DNA of 64,000 nucleotides, taken from contig UQCQ01000007.1 of assembly GCA_900539595.1 (NCBI GenBank), positions 14,451 through 78,450 of the forward strand, given 5' to 3'. Below, piece after piece: positions 8,711 to 18,008 of the stretch (its first letter is position 1; every line of letters begins with the position of its first letter). The position numbers were made by a program, and so were the translations under genes. The DNA comes from an uncultured Mollicutes bacterium. Lineage in GTDB: Bacteria > Bacillota_I > Bacilli_A > RFN20 > CAG-826. The notes beneath the pieces are model-generated. The model ran no database searches. It was given only the letters and a program-made list of their open reading frames with translations, and was not told the DNA's origin.

Positions 8711-10159
8711 ATGAAAAAGAAGAATTTCGTTTTTTGCTTGGCTCTTGCTAGCCTAGCTCTTATTGCTTGTGGAACCGGCAATGAAGGGGGTTCTAGCAAT
8801 ACGGAACCCGCCCCGGGAACCAGCACGAGCACGACCGAACCGGCGGATAGCCAAACTTCGACTGGCAGCCAAACCTCCACCAACAGTCAAACCTCAACGT
8901 CCACCGACGATAAGACCAAGGTCCAAGGCTATCGCCGCGTGAAATCCATCGACGAGCTTCAAGACCAAACCAAAGTCATGATCGCTTCCGATGACGGGGG
9001 AAGCCTCGTGGGCTTCACCTCGACCAATAAGCCGAATAAAAATGGCGGAGTTTATTCCTGGTATTTCCTCAGCTGCAATTTGAATGCGGTCAATTCCAAT
9101 GGCGATGTCAAAGATATTGGCAATGCTGCTTTGTTTGATTTAACCAAGAAAGGCGATTCTTATACCTTCTCGGTGAATTCCAAATACCTATCGGGATACG
9201 TGGATGGCACGCACTATAGCATTGGACTTATCGATGCGGAAAACGCGACGACCTCTTGGAGCATCACGGTGGGACAAGACGGCAAAGCCCAAGCGATTTC
9301 CGCTTCGAACGTCTATCTCCAATTCGCTTCCAAATTCGGAACCTGGTGCGGATACGACCAAAAATCCGACGTTTATTTCTACGTTCCCTCTCTGATTTCG
9401 GTGGATCAGTCCCAATCCTCCTCCTCCTCCTCCTCTTCCTCCACCCCCGATTATGGCGGAACCAAAGACGACTCCGGATGGGAAGGGCTGGACTTCAACA
9501 CCTACGGGAATACTTTCCGCGGAGAATTAAAGAAGCGCATCAGTGCTTATAAGACCAAAACCGCGACCTATACCGAATGCCTTTCGATTGGGGCGAAAGC
9601 CGCCTCCTATCCCCAAGGCAGCAATACCTTCGTTCCGATTTATCACGCTGCCCCCGGTACGACCGAAGGCATTTCGGGAAACGGGGCAACGACGACGACG
9701 GTTGGTTCCTGCAACCGCGAACACACCTGGCCGAAGAGTCGCGGGGGTAATATTTCGGAAAAGGACCCCTTCATGGTTCGCCCTTCTTTAACCTCGGAGA
9801 ATTCTTCTCGCGGGAATAATTTCTATGGCGTTGGCTCCCGGGAATGGGATCCTGCTTCCTGCGGATATGAGGGGGCTAGAGGAGAAGCGGCCCGCATCAT
9901 CCTCTATACCGCGACCGCCTATATGGGCCAATTGGAATTATCCAATAATCCTAACGATTCTACGTCCAATCATACGATGGGCACCTTAAAGTCCTTATTA
10001 GAATGGAATGCCACCTATCCGGTATCGGATATGGAAAAGCAAATCAATAACTACCTTTGCAAATCCGGATACGGCCGCAACCCCTTCGTGGATCACCCCG
10101 AATACGCGAACTACATCTGGGATAACGCCGGTGTCCGCACAAGTGCTTTCAACGCTTAA
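8711..10159 (+). CDS. Secreted endonuclease I-family lipoprotein
   Basis: This 482-residue protein starts at ATG 8711 after TAAAGGT, with a lipoprotein signal ending LALIACG. A Ser/Thr-rich linker (about residues 25-75) precedes a domain of about 150 residues that I cannot assign. A polyserine linker encoded by TCC repeats near 9418-9441 follows, then a C-terminal endonuclease I (EndA/NucM-type) domain. That domain shows the core CNREHTWPKS motif (about residues 333-342), with the His of EHTWP as the catalytic base, and a downstream ENSSRGNNFYG block. The enzyme should cleave extracellular DNA non-specifically for nutrition or biofilm breakdown. The neighbours give no extra clue. Confidence 0.85.
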   Translation: MKKKNFVFCLALASLALIACGTGNEGGSSNTEPAPGTSTSTTEPADSQTSTGSQTSTNSQTSTSTDDKTKVQGYRRVKSIDELQDQTKVMIASDDGGSLVGFTSTNKPNKNGGVYSWYFLSCNLNAVNSNGDVKDIGNAALFDLTKKGDSYTFSVNSKYLSGYVDGTHYSIGLIDAENATTSWSITVGQDGKAQAISASNVYLQFASKFGTWCGYDQKSDVYFYVPSLISVDQSQSSSSSSSSSTPDYGGTKDDSGWEGLDFNTYGNTFRGELKKRISAYKTKTATYTECLSIGAKAASYPQGSNTFVPIYHAAPGTTEGISGNGATTTTVGSCNREHTWPKSRGGNISEKDPFMVRPSLTSENSSRGNNFYGVGSREWDPASCGYEGARGEAARIILYTATAYMGQLELSNNPNDSTSNHTMGTLKSLLEWNATYPVSDMEKQINNYLCKSGYGRNPFVDHPEYANYIWDNAGVRTSAFNA

Positions 10160-10225
10160 TTTCTTCTACCCCTTTGCCATTTCGGCACAATGCCCCCGTT
10201 ATTTTTCTAGTACCTTGGAGGAAGA

Positions 10226-11266
10226 ATGATGAAAGCGATGACCTATATCGAAAAGAACCACTTCGCCTTGCTGGATAAACCTAAGCCCGAATTAAAGCAT
10301 CCTCGCGACGCGATTGTGAAAGTGACCCTGAGTTCGATATGTACGAGCGATTTGCATATTAAGCACGGCTCGGTTCCTCGGGCGGTTCCTGGAATCACGT
10401 TGGGGCACGAAATGGTGGGGATCGTAGAATCGGTGGGGGAAGAAGTTCATCGCATTCGTCCTGGAGACCGCGTCACCGTCAACGTGGAAACCTTTTGCGG
10501 AGAATGCTTTTTCTGCCAGCACGGCTTCGTCAATAACTGTACGGATCCTCATGGCGGCTGGGCGTTAGGGTGCCGAATCGATGGAGGCCAAACCGAATAC
10601 GTTCGCGTCCCTTATGCGGATCAGGGATTAAATAAAATCCCCGATTCCGTATCGGATGAACGGGCTTTATTTGTAGGCGATATCCTCGCGACCGGATTTT
10701 GGTCCGCGCGGATTTCGGAGATTCGTTCAGAAGATACCGTTCTTATTATTGGGGCAGGCCCCACGGGGATTTGCTCCCTTCTTTGCGTCAAGCTTAAGAA
10801 CCCCAAGCGGATTATCGTCTGCGAAAAAGACCCAGTCCGTATCGAATTTGTGAAGAATCATTATCCCGATGTTTTGGTTTGTTTACCTGAAGAATGCGAA
10901 GAATTCACCAAGTCCCATAGCGAGCATGGGGGAGCGGATGTTGTGCTGGAAGTGGCGGGGGCCAAGGACACTTTTGAATTAGCTTGGCGTAGCGCCCGCC
11001 CAAATGCGATTGTCACTATTGTTGCCCTCTATGATGAAAACCAAGTTCTTCCTTTGCCGAAGATGTATGGGAAGAACCTCATCTTCAAAACGGGCGGAGT
11101 GGATGGATGCGACTGCGCAGAAATTTTGTCCCTTATTGAACAAGGCAAAATCGATACGACCCCTTTAATCACCCATCGTTTTCCTTTCAGTCGCATTGAA
11201 GAGGCGTATGACCTTTTTGAAAAACACCAGGACCATGTGATGAAAGTCGCGATTACCGCGGATTGA
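10226..11266 (+). CDS. Zinc-dependent alcohol dehydrogenase (MDR family)
   Basis: This 346-residue protein is a typical medium-chain dehydrogenase. The catalytic zinc site shows as CTSD (Cys about 39) and GHE, the structural zinc site as four cysteines in CGECFFCQHGFVNNC, and the NAD(P) Rossmann motif as GAGPTG. The start is one of two consecutive ATGs at 10226/10229 behind GGAGGAAG. The substrate is not shown. Family members oxidise or reduce secondary alcohols, polyols or threonine. Since rhaD produces lactaldehyde nearby, reduction to propanediol is a possibility, though the gene is not in the rha unit. Confidence 0.85.
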   Translation: MMKAMTYIEKNHFALLDKPKPELKHPRDAIVKVTLSSICTSDLHIKHGSVPRAVPGITLGHEMVGIVESVGEEVHRIRPGDRVTVNVETFCGECFFCQHGFVNNCTDPHGGWALGCRIDGGQTEYVRVPYADQGLNKIPDSVSDERALFVGDILATGFWSARISEIRSEDTVLIIGAGPTGICSLLCVKLKNPKRIIVCEKDPVRIEFVKNHYPDVLVCLPEECEEFTKSHSEHGGADVVLEVAGAKDTFELAWRSARPNAIVTIVALYDENQVLPLPKMYGKNLIFKTGGVDGCDCAEILSLIEQGKIDTTPLITHRFPFSRIEEAYDLFEKHQDHVMKVAITAD

Positions 11267-11288
11267 TTTTGCTTTGATTGTTTACGTT

Positions 11289-11294
11289 ATAATA
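11289..11294 (+). promoter_or_regulatory. manA -10 element
   Basis: A perfect TATAAT lies 21 bases before the manA start, upstream of its CGGAG ribosome site at 11305-11309. A good -35 at 17 bases is not evident. Confidence 0.45.
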
Positions 11295-11315
11295 ACAAGA
11301 TAAACGGAGATTTTT

Positions 11316-12218
11316 ATGGATATCGTGAAATTAGTGCCGGCGACGAAAGATTATCTTTGGGGCGGATGCCGCTTAAAAGAAGCGGGAAAACCCATCCAAG
11401 GGGATGTCCTTGCGGAATGCTGGGAACTTTCCTTTCATCCAGATGGTCCTTGCCGCATTGCTTCGGGACCCGAGATCGGCAAAACATTAAAAGAAGTGGC
11501 CACCAAAGAAGATATCGGAGAACGGGCTTCCCGTTTCCCCTTCTTCCCCGTGCTCATTAAGCTCATTGATTCTGCGGGGAACCTTTCCGTCCAGGTTCAT
11601 CCTAGCGATGCTTATGCTTTAAAAAACGAGAATAGCTTTGGCAAAACGGAGATGTGGCATATTCTTCATGCCGAAAAAGGCGCGGGGCTATACGTAGGAT
11701 TAAAGAAAGAAACGAGCATAGAAGAAATTCGCGAGGCGGTCAATAACGACACCATTATGTCGTTATTAAATTTCTATGAAGTTCAACCAGGGGAATCTTA
11801 TTTCATTCCCAGCGGAACGATTCATGCGATTGGAAAAGGCGTCACCTTGATTGAGATTCAGCAAAATAGCAACCTCACCTATCGCTTATACGACTATCAT
11901 CGCCTCGGCAAAGATGGCAAACCCCGCCAGTTGCATCTAGAAAAAGCCTTGAAGGTCATCGATACCCATCCCTATCATCCTTTGTCTTTCCCTTCCCCCA
12001 TCATTGGAGAATGCGAATATTTTGTCTCGGAACGCGTTTCAGATTTATCGATTCATCCAGAACCGGGTTCCTTTATCTCCGTTACCTTTGTGGAAGGCAA
12101 AGGAAAACTCCATGGGATTCCTTTTACTACCCTAGATACCTTCTTCCTTCCGGCAGGAAAAGAAGCAACGATTGAAGCGGATGAACCCGTGACCTATATT
12201 AAAACCTTTGTTCGTTAA
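11316..12218 (+). CDS. manA: Mannose-6-phosphate isomerase, type I
   Basis: This 300-residue protein has the short Bacillus-type ManA length. It interconverts mannose 6-phosphate and fructose 6-phosphate in the cytoplasm with one zinc ion. The signatures are DYLWGG near the start, the zinc ligands in SVQVHPSD and GKTEMWH (about residues 94-117), and the IPSGTIHA motif with another His ligand (about residue 170). A terminator follows. It stands alone with its own promoter and links mannose use or mannose-containing glycan synthesis to glycolysis. Confidence 0.93.
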   Translation: MDIVKLVPATKDYLWGGCRLKEAGKPIQGDVLAECWELSFHPDGPCRIASGPEIGKTLKEVATKEDIGERASRFPFFPVLIKLIDSAGNLSVQVHPSDAYALKNENSFGKTEMWHILHAEKGAGLYVGLKKETSIEEIREAVNNDTIMSLLNFYEVQPGESYFIPSGTIHAIGKGVTLIEIQQNSNLTYRLYDYHRLGKDGKPRQLHLEKALKVIDTHPYHPLSFPSPIIGECEYFVSERVSDLSIHPEPGSFISVTFVEGKGKLHGIPFTTLDTFFLPAGKEATIEADEPVTYIKTFVR

Positions 12219-12243
12219 GCGATGCCCTTATCGACATATTTTG

Positions 12244-12293
12244 AAAATAGGAGGGCGTGACAGAGTCTTCCTATTTTATTTTTTCACTAAATG
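12244..12293 (+). terminator. Terminator after manA
   Basis: A 9-bp stem AAAATAGGA/TCCTATTTT (12244-12252 and 12279-12287) is extended inward by G-T and G-C pairs and followed by a T-rich tract at 12285-12293. Confidence 0.75.
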
Positions 12294-12859
12294 GGGATAA
12301 AAATGAAATAGAGTTATCACCATTCCAAACTACGGGGTCGGTTAAGAAATCTAGAATGCCCCCCAAATTTTGAGATTCTCCAAAAAGGAACCCGTTTGAA
12401 AAGTGCCCTTGGTATGAATTTGAGTTCGCAAAAATGCATATTCCACTGACAAGGAATGATTAAAAGGAGAAAAAATAGCGGATGGAATCTATGCCGTTTT
12501 CGACGAAGATACGCCTTTTACTAGGAGCGTTAGACCGCCCTAGGAAGTGAGTTCAATCCCTCAGGTTGTTCATCCTGTTTTCAACAAATCAGCCACGAAG
12601 CAAGAAAAATCGTTTCGTGGCTGCCAATCCAATGCAGACGGTTGACCGAATTGGAAAGATTCAAATGGCATAATATAAGCAACAAAGCGGAATGATTTAG
12701 CTTGCGTGAAAAGCACCGCGGTGTGTAGGTAAAAGTCTAAAAACGATATACCACAGTATATTAAATCGGCAAAAACACCTACACAAATAAGGGTGTGACA
12801 AAGCGAAGATCTCGAATGGAAGCGTTATGAATTTAAAGGTGGTTGGGTAAGGGGGTCTT
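12294..12859. other. 566-base stretch with no convincing gene; structured repeats
   Basis: No intact coding region is visible. Around 12476-12540 a short frame reads like protein (GIYAVFDEDTPF) but has no good start and stops quickly, so it may be a gene remnant. A hairpin with a 10-bp stem (CAGCCACGAA at 12590-12599, TTCGTGGCTG at 12614-12623) has no T tract. A second, nested structure lies at 12722-12785. The interval probably records gene decay next to the incomplete-looking ORF at 12860-13261. Confidence 0.45.
12722..12785. repeat. Nested inverted repeat
   Basis: The outer arms TGTGTAGGT (12722-12730) and ACCTACACA (12777-12785) enclose a perfect inner hairpin ATATAC-CACA-GTATAT (12746-12761). 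Flanking CGAT/ATCG can add pairs. This could be a small RNA or a protein-binding site; it matches no riboswitch I know. Confidence 0.4.
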
Positions 12860-13261
12860 CTACCCGTAAATTGCAAAATGAACGGTCATGTCGTTATTTA
12901 GTTTACATGGCCGTAAGAAGTCGCAGGAATACCCGGTTTCTGGATCGAAAGAAGTGGTGAAAAAGGTAAAAGCAAAATACCCGTCCCCGTTTAATTCCGG
13001 GACGTCATAATTTAAAAAATAGCAATCAAACCCCTCGATATCGTCCTGGGTTAGTTCGTAACCGCGATCGTACTTAATAACCGTTTTGGCTAATTCATCA
13101 TCCAAAAAGTAGTAGCCACCGCTTACTTCCCACGAAGATTCAAGGAAGGTGTGCTGAATAAAGGTCAAACTCACCTGTTTTCTGCGAAAGAGCAAGCAGA
13201 TGATAAGGTAGTTAACGTTAGTAGAAGAAATAACGGGGCTATTTTCATTTCCAACCAGCAA
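12860..13261 (-). CDS. Hypothetical protein, possibly a gene fragment
   Basis: This 133-codon frame begins just after the glucokinase stop. Its first usable codon is TTG at 13261 with a poor ribosome site, and the only internal methionine is near the end. The C-terminal two thirds read like an extracellular beta protein (GYYFLDDEL, NGDGYFAFTFF). The lack of a normal start and the gene-poor flank suggest the 3' part of a lost or truncated gene. GTG starts within the frame are also possible. Confidence 0.35.
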   Translation of the reverse strand: MLVGNENSPVISSTNVNYLIICLLFRRKQVSLTFIQHTFLESSWEVSGGYYFLDDELAKTVIKYDRGYELTQDDIEGFDCYFLNYDVPELNGDGYFAFTFFTTSFDPETGYSCDFLRPCKLNNDMTVHFAIYG

Positions 13262-13263
13262 AC

Positions 13264-14229
13264 TTATTTGGCCACATCGAATCCTAAGGCGCCGGCCCCA
13301 TAGATTCCCATGTCCGCGCCAAGCTTGGAAATGAGGATATCGACCTTTGGAACCAAACCCGTTCCAAATCCATATCCATGGTCTTCTAGATATTGGGCCA
13401 AAGGACGACGCAAATTCTCGCCTTGCTTGGAAACGCCTCCAGCAAGGATGATCGCTTCCGGACGGAAGATATTGGCGAAATTCAAGCAGCCTTCGCCTAA
13501 ATAATGGATGTAGGTATCTAAGACTTCCTGTGCGACGGCATCTCCTTTTTTCGCCGCTTCAAAGGGCAAGGCCCCTCCGACTTGGTTCATGTCGGGGCAA
13601 AGCCGCCACATCAAGGATTCGGGATGCTTTTCCATCGCTTCTTTGGTCATGCGAAGCAAGGCGGTCGCGGAAGCATAGCTTTCTAAGCACCCTTTTCTTC
13701 CACAGGTGCAGGGGATGCCGTTATCCACGATCACCATGTGGCCTAATTCGGCTCCTTTTCCTTGATTGCCCACATAAAGATGGTCATCGAGGTATAAGCC
13801 GCCCCCAATGCCTGTGCCAATGGTGATGAGGACTGCGTTATGGTAACGCTTTGCGCATCCAAATTTGATTTCTCCTAGCATCGCGGCATTCGCATCGTTA
13901 TCGATTTTAACGGGATAGCCAAGAGCTTTTTCTAATAAGGAAGCAACCGGTAAATTTCTCCAACCGAGGTTATTGGAATAATCGCAAAAACCCGTGAAAG
14001 TATTGATGGCTCCGGGGACGCCGCAGCCAATTCCCACCAATTGATTGCCTTCTGGCAAATTCGCAATCGCGACTTTGCAAGCCTCGATCAAGCGGTTCAT
14101 CGTGACGTATTGGTCTTCTCCCTTTGGGACGGGGAGGACGAATTTCTGACTAATGGTCCCCTCTTCATCCATAAAGGCGGATTTGATGGACATGCCACCG
14201 ATATCAATACCAAGTGCTACTTTTCTCAT
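13264..14229 (-). CDS. glcK: ROK-family glucokinase
   Basis: This 321-residue protein is the usual size for Gram-positive ROK glucokinases. It phosphorylates glucose with ATP in the cytoplasm. The N-terminal LGIDIGGMSIK is the phosphate-binding motif. The catalytic Asp is in IDNDANAA (D112). GTGIGGG starts at about residue 138. The zinc motif is ELGH (His164) with CTCGRKGCLE (Cys174, 176, 181). It lies 116 bases downstream of a putative glycosidase on the same strand, which fits phosphorylation of sugar released inside the cell. Other hexoses such as N-acetylmannosamine cannot be excluded from sequence. Confidence 0.88.
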   Translation of the reverse strand: MRKVALGIDIGGMSIKSAFMDEEGTISQKFVLPVPKGEDQYVTMNRLIEACKVAIANLPEGNQLVGIGCGVPGAINTFTGFCDYSNNLGWRNLPVASLLEKALGYPVKIDNDANAAMLGEIKFGCAKRYHNAVLITIGTGIGGGLYLDDHLYVGNQGKGAELGHMVIVDNGIPCTCGRKGCLESYASATALLRMTKEAMEKHPESLMWRLCPDMNQVGGALPFEAAKKGDAVAQEVLDTYIHYLGEGCLNFANIFRPEAIILAGGVSKQGENLRRPLAQYLEDHGYGFGTGLVPKVDILISKLGADMGIYGAGALGFDVAK

Positions 14230-14345
14230 GCATTGCTCCTATTCGCCTATAACATAGGGTTTTTTAATGGGCTTGAAAAGAAGGAAAAACAAATCGAGCA
14301 AAAAGAAACAAATTTAAGCAACAAATCAAGGGATAGGCCACTGGA

Positions 14346-16358
14346 TCATTCTTCGAGAAGCAAGGTTAACGTAGAAAGATAACCAAGCTTTTCGTGGAGA
14401 TGAAGCGTCTCGCCTTCTAATTCGTAATGAGCTTCTCTCCAACTTCCATCGTGGTCCAAAATCGCAACTTTCTTGGGGCTAATTTCTTTAAGGCTAATTG
14501 TAAGAGAGGGGAAGTCGTTATAATTCGCATTTACTAAAAAGAGGGCATACGTATGTTCGTTCTGCGCATATAAATAAGGATAAACGGCATCGTGATGGGC
14601 GTAAGCTAAAGGAGTGGACACATGGGGCAAGAAATGCTGCTCCATCATTTTTCGGCGCAATTCCACAAAATAGTCTGTGGACTCCGTTCCTTTTAAAACG
14701 TAAGGATAGACGAAGAAGTTTGTTCCGATGGCAATCCCGTTTCCTGTCCGTTTCATCCACGGATCATAGAGGCCTGTAGGGATTTGAATTCCGTCTTCGT
14801 ATTCGATTTTGACGTAATCTCCCGCGCGGCGTTGACTGGAGGCCCGATAATGATGCATGCCATGAAGCGTTCCTTGTTCCAGCATTTCAAAACAATCATA
14901 CCTATGGGCTTGACCACGGAAGGTGGCTTCTTTGCCATGAATTAAAGACAACAACCCCCGGTCCTGCAGAGCCAATACGGCCCCACCATCCAAATAGATA
15001 AAGTTATGGGCGAATAGATCGCGAAGCTCTTCGTCGGAGAAGTTATAAACATTCTGGTTGATGAGAGCGACGACTTGATTCTCAAATTTCTTTTCTTTGC
15101 TGCAAACGTAGGAATACCCTAGCGAAGAGAGGTAGCCAATCGCATCAAAATCATCGGGGATGAGATTTAAAAATCCCTGTTTTTTACGGTGATAAACGGT
15201 CTTTTCGTCGATGGGGAAGACAACGCCCCGCATCTTGGAGGGCTTTAAATCCAAATCTTGGACCGCGTTGAGGTAAGGATCTAGCCCTTGGATGACTGGG
15301 CCATACCCTAGTTCTTCCTGGCAACCATTCCCCGCGCATTGAAAGATGTTATAGGTCATCCCTTGGATGCCAACGGGCAACGCTCCTTCGAGTTGGAAGG
15401 AAAGGAATTTGGGGTCTTTGACAAAATCGCTATAGGAACTGTTTTCGAGTTCGGGATAGATATCGCAGTCGTCGCCGAGAAAGGCACGGTTCACCATCGT
15501 GATGCGGTTGAAATCAAAATAATAGGACTTGGCTCCCATTTCGCGATAGGCAGGGAGATGCAAACGATCGATTTTATGGCCGTCGTAGCAAAGGTCTTCG
15601 TGAAGTTGGACCCAGTTTCTTGCTTCCATCGCATGTTGGAAAGACGTGCTGCTCATCAGCCCAATGGAAGTAGGAATGTGGAGGCCTTTTACCGTTTTGG
15701 CAATGTCTTTGGCTAAGCCGTCCATCGTTTCCCAAGAAACGTCCAACCAGACTTTTCGTTCTGGGCTGGGGTCTTTTTCTTCGAGGTGAGAGACAAATTC
15801 CTCACGGGTTTCCTTTTTTCCAAGGGCTTTGGCAAAAGCTTCCATATGATGGGGGCACCAGCAGCCGCCCCAAGAAAGGGGAACGTGGTTATGAAGACGG
15901 AAATCATCCTCAATCCAAAGGACTTCGGGTTCGACCTCTTGGACATAGAAAGCCATCAAATTTAGATAATAAGACCTCCATTCTTCATCCAAAGGACAGG
16001 CGGTTAAGGTGCAGGTATTTCCGAAACGATCCACCATGGTTTGGAAATGCTGCCCCGATTGAAGGGTGCGTCCCCGGTCGATATGTCCGAGTTCAAACCA
16101 CGGGTTCAAAGAAGTGCTGATGCCTTTTTTGGCAAATTCCTTTTTGGCTTTTTTGATGACTTCAAGCCAAGGTAGCAACTGTTCTTTGGTAATATGCCCG
16201 ACGTTATATTCCTCTCCGTTAAAGAAGAGGATGACGTTTTGGATGCCATATTTTTCACACCACGAGGCGGTTTGGGCAATGCGTTCTTCCGCATATTGGT
16301 CGGGGTAAATTTGGGCTCGCAAACAATGGAGGAAGGGTTTCTTTTCATGGAAGTTCAT
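14346..16358 (-). CDS. Putative intracellular glycoside hydrolase (TIM-barrel), family unclear
   Basis: This 670-residue protein has no signal peptide. The N-terminal 350 residues look like a (beta/alpha)8 barrel: strands with acidic ends such as NPWFELGH (about 85-92) and especially LWIEDDFRLHNH (147-158, Glu150-Asp151-Asp152), then GGCWCPHH, a possible metal or structural Cys/His site. The C-terminal half resembles the trimerisation-like and beta-sandwich parts of GH42-type enzymes. I cannot name the CAZy family or substrate. It follows an SGNH esterase by 14 bases and precedes a ROK kinase, so a role in processing an acetylated oligosaccharide is inferred. Confidence 0.55.
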   Translation of the reverse strand: MNFHEKKPFLHCLRAQIYPDQYAEERIAQTASWCEKYGIQNVILFFNGEEYNVGHITKEQLLPWLEVIKKAKKEFAKKGISTSLNPWFELGHIDRGRTLQSGQHFQTMVDRFGNTCTLTACPLDEEWRSYYLNLMAFYVQEVEPEVLWIEDDFRLHNHVPLSWGGCWCPHHMEAFAKALGKKETREEFVSHLEEKDPSPERKVWLDVSWETMDGLAKDIAKTVKGLHIPTSIGLMSSTSFQHAMEARNWVQLHEDLCYDGHKIDRLHLPAYREMGAKSYYFDFNRITMVNRAFLGDDCDIYPELENSSYSDFVKDPKFLSFQLEGALPVGIQGMTYNIFQCAGNGCQEELGYGPVIQGLDPYLNAVQDLDLKPSKMRGVVFPIDEKTVYHRKKQGFLNLIPDDFDAIGYLSSLGYSYVCSKEKKFENQVVALINQNVYNFSDEELRDLFAHNFIYLDGGAVLALQDRGLLSLIHGKEATFRGQAHRYDCFEMLEQGTLHGMHHYRASSQRRAGDYVKIEYEDGIQIPTGLYDPWMKRTGNGIAIGTNFFVYPYVLKGTESTDYFVELRRKMMEQHFLPHVSTPLAYAHHDAVYPYLYAQNEHTYALFLVNANYNDFPSLTISLKEISPKKVAILDHDGSWREAHYELEGETLHLHEKLGYLSTLTLLLEE

Positions 16359-16372
16359 AGCTTTATTTCTCC

Positions 16373-17017
16373 TTAATGGGCGAGGCCCTTCTTTTGAAGG
16401 TAACGATATAATTCATCGGCAATGGCTTCATGCCCTTTATCATTAGGATGAAGCCCATCTTTATAGAATTCGCTAGGCCCTTGTTTGGGGTGATCGGGCA
16501 ACGCGCTTAATTCCAAGGTATCGAAGTGGTAGGAGGATAAAACATCGCGCATGACTTCCCGGTATCCTTCTAACGCGGGAAAATTCCCCCAGGTTTTGAC
16601 TCCGTTATTATTCGGAAAGTCCTGACTATAACGGGGAGTTGGCAAAATAAAGCAAACCTTTTCTTCCCCAAATTTTTCTAAGAGGATGTCGCAAAGTTGC
16701 TTCATCGCCCCGTAGAAGGTGAAGGGGGTATCGTCTCCTTTTTGGCCGATGGGAGCATCCCCGTGCCCGAAGTCATTCGTCCCCCCGAAGACAAAGACAA
16801 AGTCGGCTTTAGGATCCATCCAACGGGTACGGATAATAAAATCCTCGTCCGGAACATCGCCATAATGGACCCTTTGACGGGCAATGCGGGTACCGCTTAA
16901 GCCGTAATTCTCTTCGATGGCGCCGACTTTTCGGCACAAAACCGAGCTAAATCGATTTTCACGAGAGGTCGCACCGACCCCTTCCGTGATGGAATCTCCC
17001 AAAAATGAAATGATCAT
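16373..17017 (-). CDS. SGNH/GDSL-family hydrolase (putative deacetylase)
   Basis: From ATG 17017 this gives 214 residues beginning MIISFLGDSITEG, the normal spacing for block I. The frame continues upstream to a TTG at 17071 but without a better ribosome site, so the start is uncertain. Other blocks are GGTND and the C-terminal DGLHPND with the Asp/His of the triad. There is no signal peptide, so the enzyme is cytoplasmic. It is the first gene of the unit SGNH, glycosidase, ROK kinase and probably removes acyl groups before glycosidic cleavage. It differs clearly from the SGNH protein at 1.5 kb and is a separate family member. Confidence 0.78.
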   Translation of the reverse strand: MIISFLGDSITEGVGATSRENRFSSVLCRKVGAIEENYGLSGTRIARQRVHYGDVPDEDFIIRTRWMDPKADFVFVFGGTNDFGHGDAPIGQKGDDTPFTFYGAMKQLCDILLEKFGEEKVCFILPTPRYSQDFPNNNGVKTWGNFPALEGYREVMRDVLSSYHFDTLELSALPDHPKQGPSEFYKDGLHPNDKGHEAIADELYRYLQKKGLAH

Positions 17018-17177
17018 ATTCACGTTGTCGCTTATGGCTAGATTTTGCCATCTTTCTTTCTTTGCCTTCAAGGTGTCGTCTGTAAGCGGAATAAAACAAG
17101 AAAAATAATGGGAAGAAAAAAGAAGAATTGAGATTGAAAGACTGCGATAAAATAGAGGAAAGAAAGAAGGGACGTGT

Positions 17178-18008
17178 ATGGAACCGATTCACTTAGCCAC
17201 TCATTATTCGTTTTTGCAAGGCGGGGAATTAACCCCTTTTTGCCTTCCTTATTGTTTTGACGGGGATAGTACTCCTCTAATTCGTCCTGCCGTTATCGTC
17301 GTTCCGGGAGGAGCCTATGCGATGGTAAGCAAACGGGAAGGGTTTAGCGTGGCCGCCTCTTTCCTTGCCTTAGGGTTTCAAACTTTTGTCTTGACCTATA
17401 AAACCGTTAGCGACGGGGTTCATTATCCAGAAGAGTCGTTGGAACTTGCCTGCGCGGTGGATTATCTTAAGAAGCACGCTTCTAGCTATTTTGTAAATCC
17501 TGATGAAATTTTCGCGATTGGATTTTCCGCCGGGGGACACCTTGTAGGCACTTTGGCCCAAAAAGCGAAAGATTGGAAGAAAGAATATTCCTTAAATCCC
17601 ATTCTTCGTGGCATTGGATTAATCTATCCCGTTATTACGAGTCAAAGGACCAACGCGGGTACGATCGATAACTTGCTGCAGGGAATCGAAGAAAGCAAAA
17701 AAGAAGAGCTTCGGAAAGAATTATCCTTAGAGAATCACGTCCAAAAAGATAACCCTCCCGCTTTTATTTGCTTGACCGCGACCGACCAATCGGTGCCCTG
17801 CGAACACGGAATATCCTATGCCTTGGCCTGCGCTAAAGTTGGAGTCCCGGTCGAACTCCACGTTTACCCCAAAGGACCCCATGGGTTATCGGATGGATCC
17901 AAAGAAATCAACTCCATGTACCCCGCGGATTGCTATGACTCCCGCTTTAAAAGGTGGAAGGAAGATTGTGCGTCTTTCTTCCGAGGTTTCTGCAAGGAGG
18001 AATTTTAA
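17178..18008 (+). CDS. Alpha/beta-hydrolase esterase (BD-FAE/acetyl-xylan-esterase-like)
   Basis: This 276-residue protein has no signal peptide. It shows the PGGAY oxyanion segment (residues 43-47), the nucleophile elbow GFSAGGH (Ser117), and a C-terminal PKGPHGLS with the expected catalytic His. Such proteins deacetylate or deacylate sugars. It is divergent from the SGNH-glycosidase-kinase unit with about 100 bases between them, which supports a shared glycan-processing role. The nitroreductase start overlaps its stop codon by one base, so the two are co-translated. Confidence 0.8.
   Translation: MEPIHLATHYSFLQGGELTPFCLPYCFDGDSTPLIRPAVIVVPGGAYAMVSKREGFSVAASFLALGFQTFVLTYKTVSDGVHYPEESLELACAVDYLKKHASSYFVNPDEIFAIGFSAGGHLVGTLAQKAKDWKKEYSLNPILRGIGLIYPVITSQRTNAGTIDNLLQGIEESKKEELRKELSLENHVQKDNPPAFICLTATDQSVPCEHGISYALACAKVGVPVELHVYPKGPHGLSDGSKEINSMYPADCYDSRFKRWKEDCASFFRGFCKEEF

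Noticed and set aside
12540..12600. Possible tRNA (GTTCAATCC-like T-arm sequence)
   Set aside because: No acceptor, D or anticodon stems can be formed around it.
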